The notes beneath the pieces are model-generated. The model did no database searches. It had not been told where the DNA came from and saw nothing but the letters and a program-made list of their open reading frames with translations. Of a stretch of 16,649 nt of DNA, positions 7,704 through 14,120 are shown piece by piece. The translations under genes were made by a program, and so were the position numbers. Source of the stretch: Chloroflexota bacterium (GTDB taxonomy: Bacteria > Chloroflexota > Limnocylindria > QHBO01); contig JAGXHP010000005.1 of the NCBI GenBank assembly GCA_024636135.1, forward strand, positions 1 to 16,649, in the 5' to 3' direction. Within the stretch, counting starts at the first letter, position 1; each line of letters starts with the position of its first letter.

Positions 7704-8518
7704 ACGACATCCTGTCGGGCCAGGCGGTCGATCCCGGACGGCTGGCCGAGGTGTACGACCTCGAGCACGACGAGATCACCGAGGACCTGGCGTTCTTCCG
7801 CGAGATGGCCGCGCGACACGCTGGCGCGATCCTCGACCTCGGATGCGGTTCGGGACGCTTGTTCCCCGCGTTCTTCGCCGGTGGTGCATCCCGTGTCGTG
7901 GGCATCGATGGCTCACCGGCGCTGCTGGCGCGCGCGGAGGCGCGCATCGCCGCCGACCCCGCGCTGCAGGTCGCCGCGGCAGAGGCACGTCTGGAGCTCG
8001 CGGTGGGTGATATCCGCAGCGTCCAGCGTCCCGATCGGTTCGCGATGGTGGTGGTGGCCGGGGTGATCAGCCACCTCGATGGGCCGGAGGACGCGCTGCG
8101 CGCCCTGAGCGCGGCAGGCCGGCACATGGAGCCGGACGCCGTGGTCGTGATCGACACGATCGGGCCGGGTGGGCTCCCGCCGCACGATCTGCCGCTGAGC
8201 GTCGACTGGGAGCGGGAGATCGGCGCACGGCGCTTCGTGCGTCGCAGCCAGCTGACGCGACGCGAGACCCCCGAAGGGCTGCGCGTGGCATACAGCACGC
8301 TCACCGACGTGGCGCAGGCCGATGGTACGATATCGCGATTGCCGGCCAGCTTCCGGCTCTGGTATCCAAGTGCCGTGGCGCTTTCTGCCCTTGCCGCCGA
8401 GGCGGGCCTGGAGGTCGAGTCGGTATTCGGGTCCCATGACCTGGACCCGCTCGACGGTGCCAGTGAACGCTGCATCGTCGTTGCGCGCAGGGCGGCGTCC
8501 GTTCTGGGGGAAAGGTGA
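7655..8518 (+). CDS. Class I SAM-dependent methyltransferase
   Basis: With the ATG at 7655 the product is 287 aa. Motif I is ILDLGCGSGRLFP (residues 59-71), the acidic end of beta-2 is D85 in VVGIDGSP, LAVGDIRS follows, and the motif IV region is FAMVVVAGVISHL. This makes a small-molecule or ubiquinone-biosynthesis-like Rossmann methyltransferase with an unspecified acceptor. The start is uncertain. ATG 7655 overlaps the M20 gene by 49 bp and adds 15 residues of atypical composition. CTG at 7700 sits in CTGA with the M20 stop, has GGAGGG seven bases upstream, and would begin (M)NDILSGQ. No other ATG, GTG or TTG occurs in frame until GTG 7751. It is followed after 3 bp by the receiver-ATPase gene. 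The family is secure, the start is not. Confidence 0.85.
   Translation: MARAAWGGERPEGANLNDILSGQAVDPGRLAEVYDLEHDEITEDLAFFREMAARHAGAILDLGCGSGRLFPAFFAGGASRVVGIDGSPALLARAEARIAADPALQVAAAEARLELAVGDIRSVQRPDRFAMVVVAGVISHLDGPEDALRALSAAGRHMEPDAVVVIDTIGPGGLPPHDLPLSVDWEREIGARRFVRRSQLTRRETPEGLRVAYSTLTDVAQADGTISRLPASFRLWYPSAVALSALAAEAGLEVESVFGSHDLDPLDGASERCIVVARRAASVLGER
7687..7692 (+). promoter_or_regulatory. GGAGGG Shine-Dalgarno facing a CTG codon
   Basis: GGAGGG lies seven bases before CTG 7700, which overlaps the M20 stop. It has no ATG, GTG or TTG within normal spacing, and this supports a CTG start for the methyltransferase. Confidence 0.45.
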
Positions 8519-8521
8519 GGG

Positions 8522-9670
8522 ATGGCAGGCGAACAGATCCGACTCCTGATCGTGGAGGACGTCCCGCAGGTCGCGTCGCACGTGCGGTCACTCCTGCAGG
8601 CGCAGTCCCAGATCAAGATGCTCGATGTCGTCACGGCCGGCGATCGCGCCGTGGCGGCGATCAACGAGATGCGCCCGGACGTCGTGATCGTCGACGCCCT
8701 GCTCCAGGGACGCGTGAGCGGCCAGCAGGTCGCCGAGCAGGTGCGCCGAACGGAGCCCCAGGTCGGGATCATCATGCTGACCGTCCCCCAGAATCCGGTG
8801 AGCGAGGATCGCGAGCGGGGGATCGACGCCGTCCTCAAGATGCCATTCACCGGATTCGACCTCACAACCTTGATCCGCAACGTGGCCGAGACGCGCGCGG
8901 TGGAATCGGAGCGCACCGGCTCCCTGGTTGTCAGCCTGTTCAGCCCGAAGGGCGGCGTCGGGCGCACGACCCTTGCCTACAACCTGGCCGTGGCACTCGG
9001 CGAGAATCACCGGGTCTGCCTGGTGGACGGGTCGCTCCAGTTCAGTGACCTGCGTGGTCTGCTCCGCGTGCCGGCGGTTGCTCCCAGCATCGTCAATCTG
9101 CCGACGGATCGCATCAAGGACAGCGACCTCGCGGACGTCGCGTGGCGCGATCCGTCAGGGATCGACATCCTCCTCGCGCCCCCGCGCGTTGAGATGGCGG
9201 AGATGGTCACCACGCGTGACATCGAGAAGGTTCTCTCGCTCCTGCGCCAGCTCTACGAATTCGTGATCATCGATACCCGCGCGGCGCTGTCGGACGACGT
9301 CCTCGTCTTCCTCGACTCGGCCGATCTCATCCTCCAGGTGCTCACCTATGACTCCATGGCGATTCGCAGCCTGGCGATGTCCGCCGAGACGTTCTCGGCC
9401 ATCGGCTATCCGCCCTCGAAGCTCGCCACCGTGCTGAACCGGTCCGATGCCGCCGGTGGGTTCGACAAGGCGGACGTGGAGCAGGCGCTCGGCTCGAAGA
9501 TCGACTACGAGATCGTCTCGGACGGTCGGCTGGTCCTCCAGTCGAACAACGAGGGGATCGCCTTTGTCTCCTCGAACCCCGAGGCGCCGATCTCCCAGGG
9601 CGTACGGCGGATCGCCGAGTCGATGGCATCGCATCTCGAGCAGCGTGCGCCCAGCCTGGTGAAGCGCTGA
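8522..9670 (+). CDS. CpaE/TadZ-like receiver + ParA-type ATPase
   Basis: A protein of 382 aa. Residues 5-120 are a response-regulator receiver fold: Asp13 in LLIVEDV, phospho-acceptor Asp58 in VVIVDALL, and Lys106 before Pro108 (KMP). Residues 133-370 are a MinD/ParA-type ATPase with a deviant Walker A KGGVGRTT (143-150). The signature Lys143 is kept but the usual P-loop lysine is Arg148, as often seen in the CpaE/TadZ group. DGSLQFSDLRGLL corresponds to the DLDLQFGD block, and VIIDTRAALSDD is the Walker B region. The family positions type IV/Tad pilus machinery at the cell pole. No other tad or flp gene is in the window, so this looks like an orphan. A GGTGAGG ribosome site precedes ATG 8522. 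The gene ends in CTGA, shared with murI. Confidence 0.85.
   Translation: MAGEQIRLLIVEDVPQVASHVRSLLQAQSQIKMLDVVTAGDRAVAAINEMRPDVVIVDALLQGRVSGQQVAEQVRRTEPQVGIIMLTVPQNPVSEDRERGIDAVLKMPFTGFDLTTLIRNVAETRAVESERTGSLVVSLFSPKGGVGRTTLAYNLAVALGENHRVCLVDGSLQFSDLRGLLRVPAVAPSIVNLPTDRIKDSDLADVAWRDPSGIDILLAPPRVEMAEMVTTRDIEKVLSLLRQLYEFVIIDTRAALSDDVLVFLDSADLILQVLTYDSMAIRSLAMSAETFSAIGYPPSKLATVLNRSDAAGGFDKADVEQALGSKIDYEIVSDGRLVLQSNNEGIAFVSSNPEAPISQGVRRIAESMASHLEQRAPSLVKR
9658..9662 (+). promoter_or_regulatory. GGTGA Shine-Dalgarno-like site for MurI
   Basis: GGTGA is five bases before the CTG at 9667. It matches the GGTGA part of the anti-Shine-Dalgarno complement and is correctly placed only for that CTG. Confidence 0.4.
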
Positions 9671-10521
9671 GCGTCCCGGTTGTCGGTCGCCTCGACCCGC
9701 GCCCGATCGGCGTTTTCGATTCCGGTGTCGGTGGCCTGACCGTCCTTGCCGAGCTGCATCGGCGGCTCCCCGACGAGTCGACGATCTATCTCGGAGACAA
9801 TGCCCGAACGCCGTACGGCCCGCGGGATGCCGACGAGGTGCGGCGCTTCACCCTCGAGGCCGTGGAGTGGTTGCTCGCCCAGGACGTGAAGCTCCTCGTG
9901 CTGGCCTGTAATACCGCGACGGCCCGCGCGCTTGATCCGGTCCGCGAGCGTTCGAGCGTCCCAGTGATCGGCGTCGTGCGTCCGGGAGCGGTGGCCGCCG
10001 CCGCGGCAACCCGCAGCTCGCACGTCGGCGTGATCGCCACTGCCGGCACGGTGGAGTCGAACGCGTATCCCGACGCGATTCTCGAGGCCGCCCCGAAGAT
10101 CGAGGTCAGCCAGCTGGCCTGCCCCGAGCTCGTGCCGATGGTGGAATCCGGCGTGCTGGACGGACGGCGGGCCGAGACCGTGCTCCGGGCCTACCTCGAG
10201 CCGATGCTGATTGCCGAACCTCAGATCGACACCCTCCTGCTGGGCTGCACCCACTATCCGCTGCTGGGCCCAGTCATCGAGCGGCTGGTCGGGAGCGGGG
10301 TCTCGGTGGTCGACTCGGCGTTCACGACCGCCCTGGCGGTGGAGGACCTGCTGGACGCCATCGGTGCCCGAGCCCCTGCCGGCGCACCGGTACGGCATCG
10401 GGTGGCGACCACCGGCGATGCGGACGCCTTCGTCGGCGTCGCGTCGCGGCTGTTCGGGACGGGACTCCCCGACGTGGAAGTGGTGCGCATCGGGGCGGAA
10501 GGCTCAGTTCCCCTAGACTGA
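9667..10521 (+). CDS. murI: Glutamate racemase, probable CTG start
   Basis: With the CTG start the protein is 284 aa, normal for MurI, which makes D-glutamate for peptidoglycan in the cytoplasm. Visible are the N-terminal GVFDSGVGGLTV (Asp18, Ser19), YLGDNARTPYG, catalytic Cys81 in LACNTA, and catalytic Cys194 with His196 in LGCTHYP. The first in-frame ATG, GTG or TTG is GTG 9838, downstream of the DSG and PYG substrate motifs, so it would delete essential parts. Reading upstream, the only start-like codon at a sensible place is CTG 9667, which overlaps the TGA of the preceding gene (CTGA) and has GGTGA five bases ahead. The last codons contain a -10-like TAGACT for the next gene. Function is very sure, and the CTG start is a strong inference. 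Confidence 0.9.
   Translation: MSVPVVGRLDPRPIGVFDSGVGGLTVLAELHRRLPDESTIYLGDNARTPYGPRDADEVRRFTLEAVEWLLAQDVKLLVLACNTATARALDPVRERSSVPVIGVVRPGAVAAAAATRSSHVGVIATAGTVESNAYPDAILEAAPKIEVSQLACPELVPMVESGVLDGRRAETVLRAYLEPMLIAEPQIDTLLLGCTHYPLLGPVIERLVGSGVSVVDSAFTTALAVEDLLDAIGARAPAGAPVRHRVATTGDADAFVGVASRLFGTGLPDVEVVRIGAEGSVPLD
10514..10519 (+). promoter_or_regulatory. Leaderless-type -10 TAGACT overlapping the MurI end
   Basis: TAGACT is followed by exactly seven bases and the ATG at 10527, and its last T is the first base of the MurI TGA. No Shine-Dalgarno precedes the ATG. This is the geometry of a leaderless transcript starting at the metalloprotease. No -35 is apparent. Confidence 0.5.
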
Positions 10522-10526
10522 TCGGC

Positions 10527-11681
10527 ATGGCACGACACACGGCGCGTCTCGGCGCGGGAATCCTGGTCGGCGGACTGCTGGCGCTCGGCGCCAGCGTCGC
10601 CTCGCGCGAGATCATGAGGCGAGCCGGCCCTCGGCTCATCGACTGGGAAAAGGTCCGCGACATCGCCCATCGCCGGTTGGGGGAGGCGGCCGCCCCGATC
10701 TCGGCCGCGCAGCGCGCGGAGGCCGAGGCATTTTATCGCGCGACGCTGCAGCGCATCGAGCCGGTGGTCGCGGCCGAGATCGGCTCCGAGCTGCCGGCTG
10801 CGCTCGAGACGCCGGTGGTGGTCGATCGGCTTGGTTGGGTCGACCTCAATCTCGTGACGTTCCGGCTCCTGTTCGAGCGCGTCGAGCACACCTTGCTCGA
10901 GGCCCAGCGGGGACCCGACACGGCGAGTCGCGCGATGTCGCGCTGGATGAACCGCATGGTCGGCAACCAGCAGCTCGGATTCATGCTCGCATTCCTGGGC
11001 CGCAAGGTCCTCGGCCAGTACGACGTGAGCCTGCTGGCTGCCGGTCCGACGCGTGGTCGCCTCCACTTTGTGGAGCAGAACATCGTCGCCAACGCCGCAG
11101 CCATGCGGATCCCGCGCGATGAGTTCCGCACCTTCATCGCGCTCCACGAGGCCACGCACGCCTTCGAGTTCGAGGCCCACCCCTGGTTGCGTCCGTACTT
11201 CGCCGGGCTGGTCTCCGAGACGGTCGAGCAGCTGGCCGCCGAATCGGGCGGTCTGATGACCCGCGTCCGGGACGCGGTGTCCGGCGGGGAGGGACATTGG
11301 CTGGAGCGGATCCTGACGCCGGGCCAGCGCGAGACGTTCAATCGCACGCAGGCCCTGATGTCGCTGCTCGAGGGCTACTCGAACCACGTGATGAACGCGG
11401 CCGGGGCACAGATCCTTCCGGGCTTCGCCGAGCTCCACGAGCGCTTCGAGCGCCGGGGCGAGCGACGCGGGGCCGTCGAGCGGGCGATCATGCGACTTAC
11501 CGGGCTCGATCTGAAGATGGAGCAGTACGCGGCCGGGGAGCGGTTCGCCGACCACGTGATCCGCGAGCGTGGGCGTGACTTCCTCAACCGGGTGTGGACC
11601 GGACGTGATTCCCTTCCCAGCCTGGAGGAGATCCGCCTGCCCGACCGATGGATCGCCCGGATCGAGGGCGCGGGGTCCTGA
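10527..11681 (+). CDS. Zincin_2 (DUF2342) metalloprotease-like protein
   Basis: A protein of 384 aa. The first ~30 residues are small and hydrophobic (GAGILVGGLLALGASVAS), perhaps a membrane anchor, followed by RRAGPRLIDWEKV, typical of the family. VVDRLGWVDLNLVTFRLLFE (residues ~93-112) and the gluzincin motif HEATH (His207, Glu208, His211) are clear. A second helix with Glu282 in LLEGYSNHVMN is the likely third ligand. Families TIGR03624/TIGR03883 (coenzyme F420 biosynthesis-associated, Zincin_2) match this order. In actinobacteria such genes often lie near F420 genes, but none are seen here and no substrate is known. ATG 10527 lacks a ribosome site but has TAGACT-N7 upstream. Its stop forms CTGA with a possible start of the dehydrogenase. 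Confidence 0.85.
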   Translation: MARHTARLGAGILVGGLLALGASVASREIMRRAGPRLIDWEKVRDIAHRRLGEAAAPISAAQRAEAEAFYRATLQRIEPVVAAEIGSELPAALETPVVVDRLGWVDLNLVTFRLLFERVEHTLLEAQRGPDTASRAMSRWMNRMVGNQQLGFMLAFLGRKVLGQYDVSLLAAGPTRGRLHFVEQNIVANAAAMRIPRDEFRTFIALHEATHAFEFEAHPWLRPYFAGLVSETVEQLAAESGGLMTRVRDAVSGGEGHWLERILTPGQRETFNRTQALMSLLEGYSNHVMNAAGAQILPGFAELHERFERRGERRGAVERAIMRLTGLDLKMEQYAAGERFADHVIRERGRDFLNRVWTGRDSLPSLEEIRLPDRWIARIEGAGS

Positions 11682-12679
11682 CCACGCCGCCGCCGCTCAC
11701 CGTCCTGGCCACCCCGATTCTCGGCTCGGCGCTGACGCGCGAGCTCGTCGCTCGCATTGAAGCGGTCGATGGCGTGCGCTGTGCGCTGATCGCCGCCGAC
11801 GGGCGGATCCACGGCGACACGGACGAGAGCGCGTTCGAGCAGGCCGAGGTGCTGCTGCTCGGATCGGCACCGGCCTCGGTCCTCGACCACGTTGTGTCCC
11901 GGTCGCCCCGGCTGCGCTGGATTCACTCCGCCGCGGCCGGAGTCGATCGGGTGACGACCCCGGTGGTCCGAGAGCGCGGCCTGGTGGTCACCAATGCGCG
12001 CGGGGTCTTTTCACGCCCCATTGCGGAGTATGTGGTGATGATGTCGCTCGCCATCGCGCGGCGGCTGCGCCAGCTGCTGGAGCTGCAGCGCGAGCGAACC
12101 TGGCAGCCGCTTCGGGGTCGCGAGCTGTCCGAGCTCACGGTCGGGATCATCGGCTACGGAAGCATCGGCGTGGAGCTGGCCGCTCTGCTCCGGCCGTTCG
12201 GCACCCGGATCGTGGCCACCCGCCGGCATCCGGAGCGGGGCGTGGGGGACGCGCCGCATGTCGAGCTGCGCGGGCTCGACCAGCTCGACGAGGTCCTGGG
12301 TGAGAGCGACATCGTCGTCGTCGCGGCGCCCCTCACCGACGAGACCGCCGGTCTGATCGGCGCCACGCAGCTGGCGCTGATGCGCGAGGACGCCTGGCTC
12401 ATCAACATTGCGCGCGGGCGCCTGATCGACGAGATCGCCCTGCGCCGGGCGCTGACGTCGGGCTGGATCGGCGGTGCGGTGCTCGACGTGTTCAGCGAGG
12501 AGCCGCTGGGCCCGGAGTCGCCCCTGTACGACACGCCGAACCTCGTCATCACCCCGCACACCAGCTGGGCATCGGATCGCGTCGCCGAGCGCACGGTCGA
12601 CCTGTTCATCGACAACCTGCGGGCCTTTCGCGCCGGTGAAACGATGCACAACGTCGTCGACCTCGACGCGGGGTACTGA
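11648..12679 (+). CDS. D-2-hydroxyacid dehydrogenase (NAD(P)-binding)
   Basis: With ATG 11648 the protein is 343 aa. It has the two-domain D-isomer dehydrogenase fold. The GxGxxG nucleotide loop is GYGSIG at 169-174. The catalytic triad is visible as Arg256 in NIARGRLID, Glu285 in FSEEPLG and His304 in TPHTSWASD. The N-terminal catalytic domain includes RWIHSAAAGVDRV and NARGVFSRPIAEYV. The reaction is reversible reduction of a 2-oxoacid to a D-2-hydroxyacid; glyoxylate, hydroxypyruvate or another oxoacid cannot be distinguished. ATG 11648 overlaps the preceding gene by 34 bp and has no site at proper distance (GGAGGAG is 17 bases away). CTG 11678, in CTGA with the upstream stop and with GAGGG nine bases ahead, would give 333 aa beginning (M)TTPPPLTVLATP and may be the true start. 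The stop overlaps the next ATG as TGATG. Confidence 0.9.
   Translation: MDRPDRGRGVLTTPPPLTVLATPILGSALTRELVARIEAVDGVRCALIAADGRIHGDTDESAFEQAEVLLLGSAPASVLDHVVSRSPRLRWIHSAAAGVDRVTTPVVRERGLVVTNARGVFSRPIAEYVVMMSLAIARRLRQLLELQRERTWQPLRGRELSELTVGIIGYGSIGVELAALLRPFGTRIVATRRHPERGVGDAPHVELRGLDQLDEVLGESDIVVVAAPLTDETAGLIGATQLALMREDAWLINIARGRLIDEIALRRALTSGWIGGAVLDVFSEEPLGPESPLYDTPNLVITPHTSWASDRVAERTVDLFIDNLRAFRAGETMHNVVDLDAGY
11664..11668 (+). promoter_or_regulatory. GAGGG Shine-Dalgarno-like site facing CTG 11678
   Basis: GAGGG is nine bases before the CTG that overlaps the metalloprotease stop. It is downstream of the alternative ATG 11648 and so cannot serve it. Confidence 0.35.
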
Positions 12680-13773
12680 TGCAGGTCACCATCGTCGGGC
12701 TGCCCGGCAGCGGCAAGACCAGCGTGTTCAACGCGCTGACCGGCGGCCACGCCGAGACCGGTGGATTCTCCGGCGGGCGCGCGGCGCCGAACCTGAGCGT
12801 CGTGAAGGTGCCGGACCAGCGGGTCGACCGCCTCGCCGCGTTGTTCAACCCGAAGAAGACAACGTACGCCGACGTCACGTACGTGGATGTCGCAATCCCG
12901 GCCGGCGCCGCCCGCGAGGGAACGATCAATCCCGACGTCCTGGCCCAGATCCGGAATGCCGACGCACTACTCCACGTCGCCCGCGCCTTCGATGATCCCG
13001 CCAATCCCATCCCGCCCGATCCATGGCGTGATGTCGACGACCTCGACCTCGAGTTCACGGTCGCCGATCTCACGGTCATCGAGAAGCGGCTCGAGAAGCT
13101 CGCCACGCAGGGGCGGCACGGGTCGCAGGCCGAGCGCGAACAGGCCCAGCGCGAGCAGGAGGTCCTTGCGCGCATCGAGCCCCACCTGTCCGAGGGCAAG
13201 CCGATCCGGTCGTTCGGACTCACCGACGACGACGAGTTCCTGCTGCGGGGCTATCGCTTCCTGACCCAGAAGCCCGTGCTCGTGGTCCTGAACATCGACG
13301 AGGGACGCCTGCCCGAGGCGCCGAGCCTCGAATCTGCCGGCCGGGAGCGCTACGCGCAGCCGCATTCCGACGTGGCGGCGCTTGCCGGGAAGATCGAGGC
13401 CGAGATCGGGGAGCTCGATGACGAGGACGCGCGCCTGTTCATGGCCGACCTTGGGATCGAGGAGCCATCGCGTGGCCGGGTCATCGGCCTGACCTATCAG
13501 CTCCTCGGCCTGTTCAGCTTCTTCACGGCGGGGGAGGACGAGTGTCGCGCGTGGACGCTGCGCAGGGGATCATCAGCCGTCGACGCCGCCGGTGCGATCC
13601 ATTCCGACCTGGCCCGTGGCTTCATTCGGGCGGAGGTGATCGGCTTGGAAGACCTCATGGAGTGCCGGACGATGGCCGAAGCGCGCAAGCGCGGCCTGCT
13701 GCGGCAGGAGGGCAAGGCCTACGAGGTCCGTGACGGCGACGTGCTCCAGATCCTGTTCAACGTCGCGCGCTGA
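12679..13773 (+). CDS. ychF: Divergent YchF-type P-loop ATPase/GTPase (Obg family, TGS/DUF933 end)
   Basis: A protein of 364 aa. YchF proteins are translation-associated, ATP-preferring Obg-family proteins. The P-loop is GLPGSGKTS (7-15) followed by VFNALTGG, while classic YchF has GLPNVGKST. The usual switch block DIAGLVxGASxGEGLGN is replaced by VDVAIPAGAAREGTINPDV, though IRNADALLHVARAF matches the family. The specificity motif is NIDE (205-208), i.e. NxxE rather than the GTP-type NKxD, as in YchF. A charged helical hairpin spans about 135-170. From residue 275 the TGS/DUF933 part is well conserved: LFSFFTAGEDECRAWTLRRGSSA, AGAIHSDLARGFIRAEVI and DGDVLQILFNVAR. ATG 12679 overlaps the dehydrogenase stop by one base (TGATG). 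It belongs to a divergent branch, and whether it binds ATP or GTP is open. Confidence 0.85.
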   Translation: MQVTIVGLPGSGKTSVFNALTGGHAETGGFSGGRAAPNLSVVKVPDQRVDRLAALFNPKKTTYADVTYVDVAIPAGAAREGTINPDVLAQIRNADALLHVARAFDDPANPIPPDPWRDVDDLDLEFTVADLTVIEKRLEKLATQGRHGSQAEREQAQREQEVLARIEPHLSEGKPIRSFGLTDDDEFLLRGYRFLTQKPVLVVLNIDEGRLPEAPSLESAGRERYAQPHSDVAALAGKIEAEIGELDDEDARLFMADLGIEEPSRGRVIGLTYQLLGLFSFFTAGEDECRAWTLRRGSSAVDAAGAIHSDLARGFIRAEVIGLEDLMECRTMAEARKRGLLRQEGKAYEVRDGDVLQILFNVAR

Positions 13774-13782
13774 CCGCGTCGC

Positions 13783-14103
13783 CTAGGACGTCTCCATCTC
13801 CGCGACGATGCTGCGGAACTCGTCGGTCTGCTCGACGAGAAACGTGTCCGCGTCCTCCATCCCGACGCTCATGCTGGCCCGCAGCTTCTCGTCGCCGATG
13901 TAGGTGAAGCCGTGGCTGCGCTCCAGCTCGCGCGCGATGGCCTCGACCAGCGTGTCCTCCTCGAACGTGTCGATGATCGCTCGGCGGGCCGTCTTCACCA
14001 TGGCGTCGAACTGCTCTGGGGTATGGTCGCGATCGGAAACCAGCAGCGCATCGGTCAACAGGTCGGTGGCGCCTTCGTGGAGCTCGTAGAAATGGAGTGG
14101 CAT
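13783..14103 (-). CDS. Small acidic protein of unknown function, 106 aa
   Basis: The protein begins MPLHFYELHEGATDLLTDAL and includes ARRAIIDTFEEDTLVEAIARELE and GFTYIGDEKLRASMSVG. It is acidic, has no membrane helix, no cysteines and a mostly helical character. I do not recognise the family. It is convergent with ychF (9 bp between stops) and divergent from the PfkB kinase (17 bp between starts). ATG 14103 has no Shine-Dalgarno but TATCAT lies six bases upstream on the minus strand, suggesting a leaderless message. The codon pattern and its promoter signal support a real gene. Confidence 0.75.
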   Translation of the reverse strand: MPLHFYELHEGATDLLTDALLVSDRDHTPEQFDAMVKTARRAIIDTFEEDTLVEAIARELERSHGFTYIGDEKLRASMSVGMEDADTFLVEQTDEFRSIVAEMETS

Positions 14104-14109
14104 GCGTCG

Positions 14110-14115
14110 ATGATA
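14110..14115 (-). promoter_or_regulatory. Leaderless-type -10 TATCAT in a 17-bp divergent gap
   Basis: On the minus strand TATCAT is followed by six bases and ATG 14103. On the plus strand the shifted hexamer GATGAT (14109-14114) is six bases before ATG 14121 of the PfkB gene. The 17-bp gap has no Shine-Dalgarno for either gene. If both promoters are here, RNA polymerase can occupy only one at a time. Confidence 0.45.
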
Positions 14116-14120
14116 GACCG

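Noticed and set aside
9838..9840. GTG 9838 as the MurI start
   Set aside because: It would delete the conserved FDSGVGG and NARTPYG parts of the active site.
10254..11555. A 433-aa minus-strand open frame opposite murI and the metalloprotease
   Set aside because: Both plus-strand genes have clear catalytic motifs, and the antisense frame has none.
13774..13782. A terminator between ychF and the convergent 106-aa gene
   Set aside because: The gap is 9 bp with no inverted repeat followed by T residues; I saw no convincing intrinsic terminator elsewhere either.
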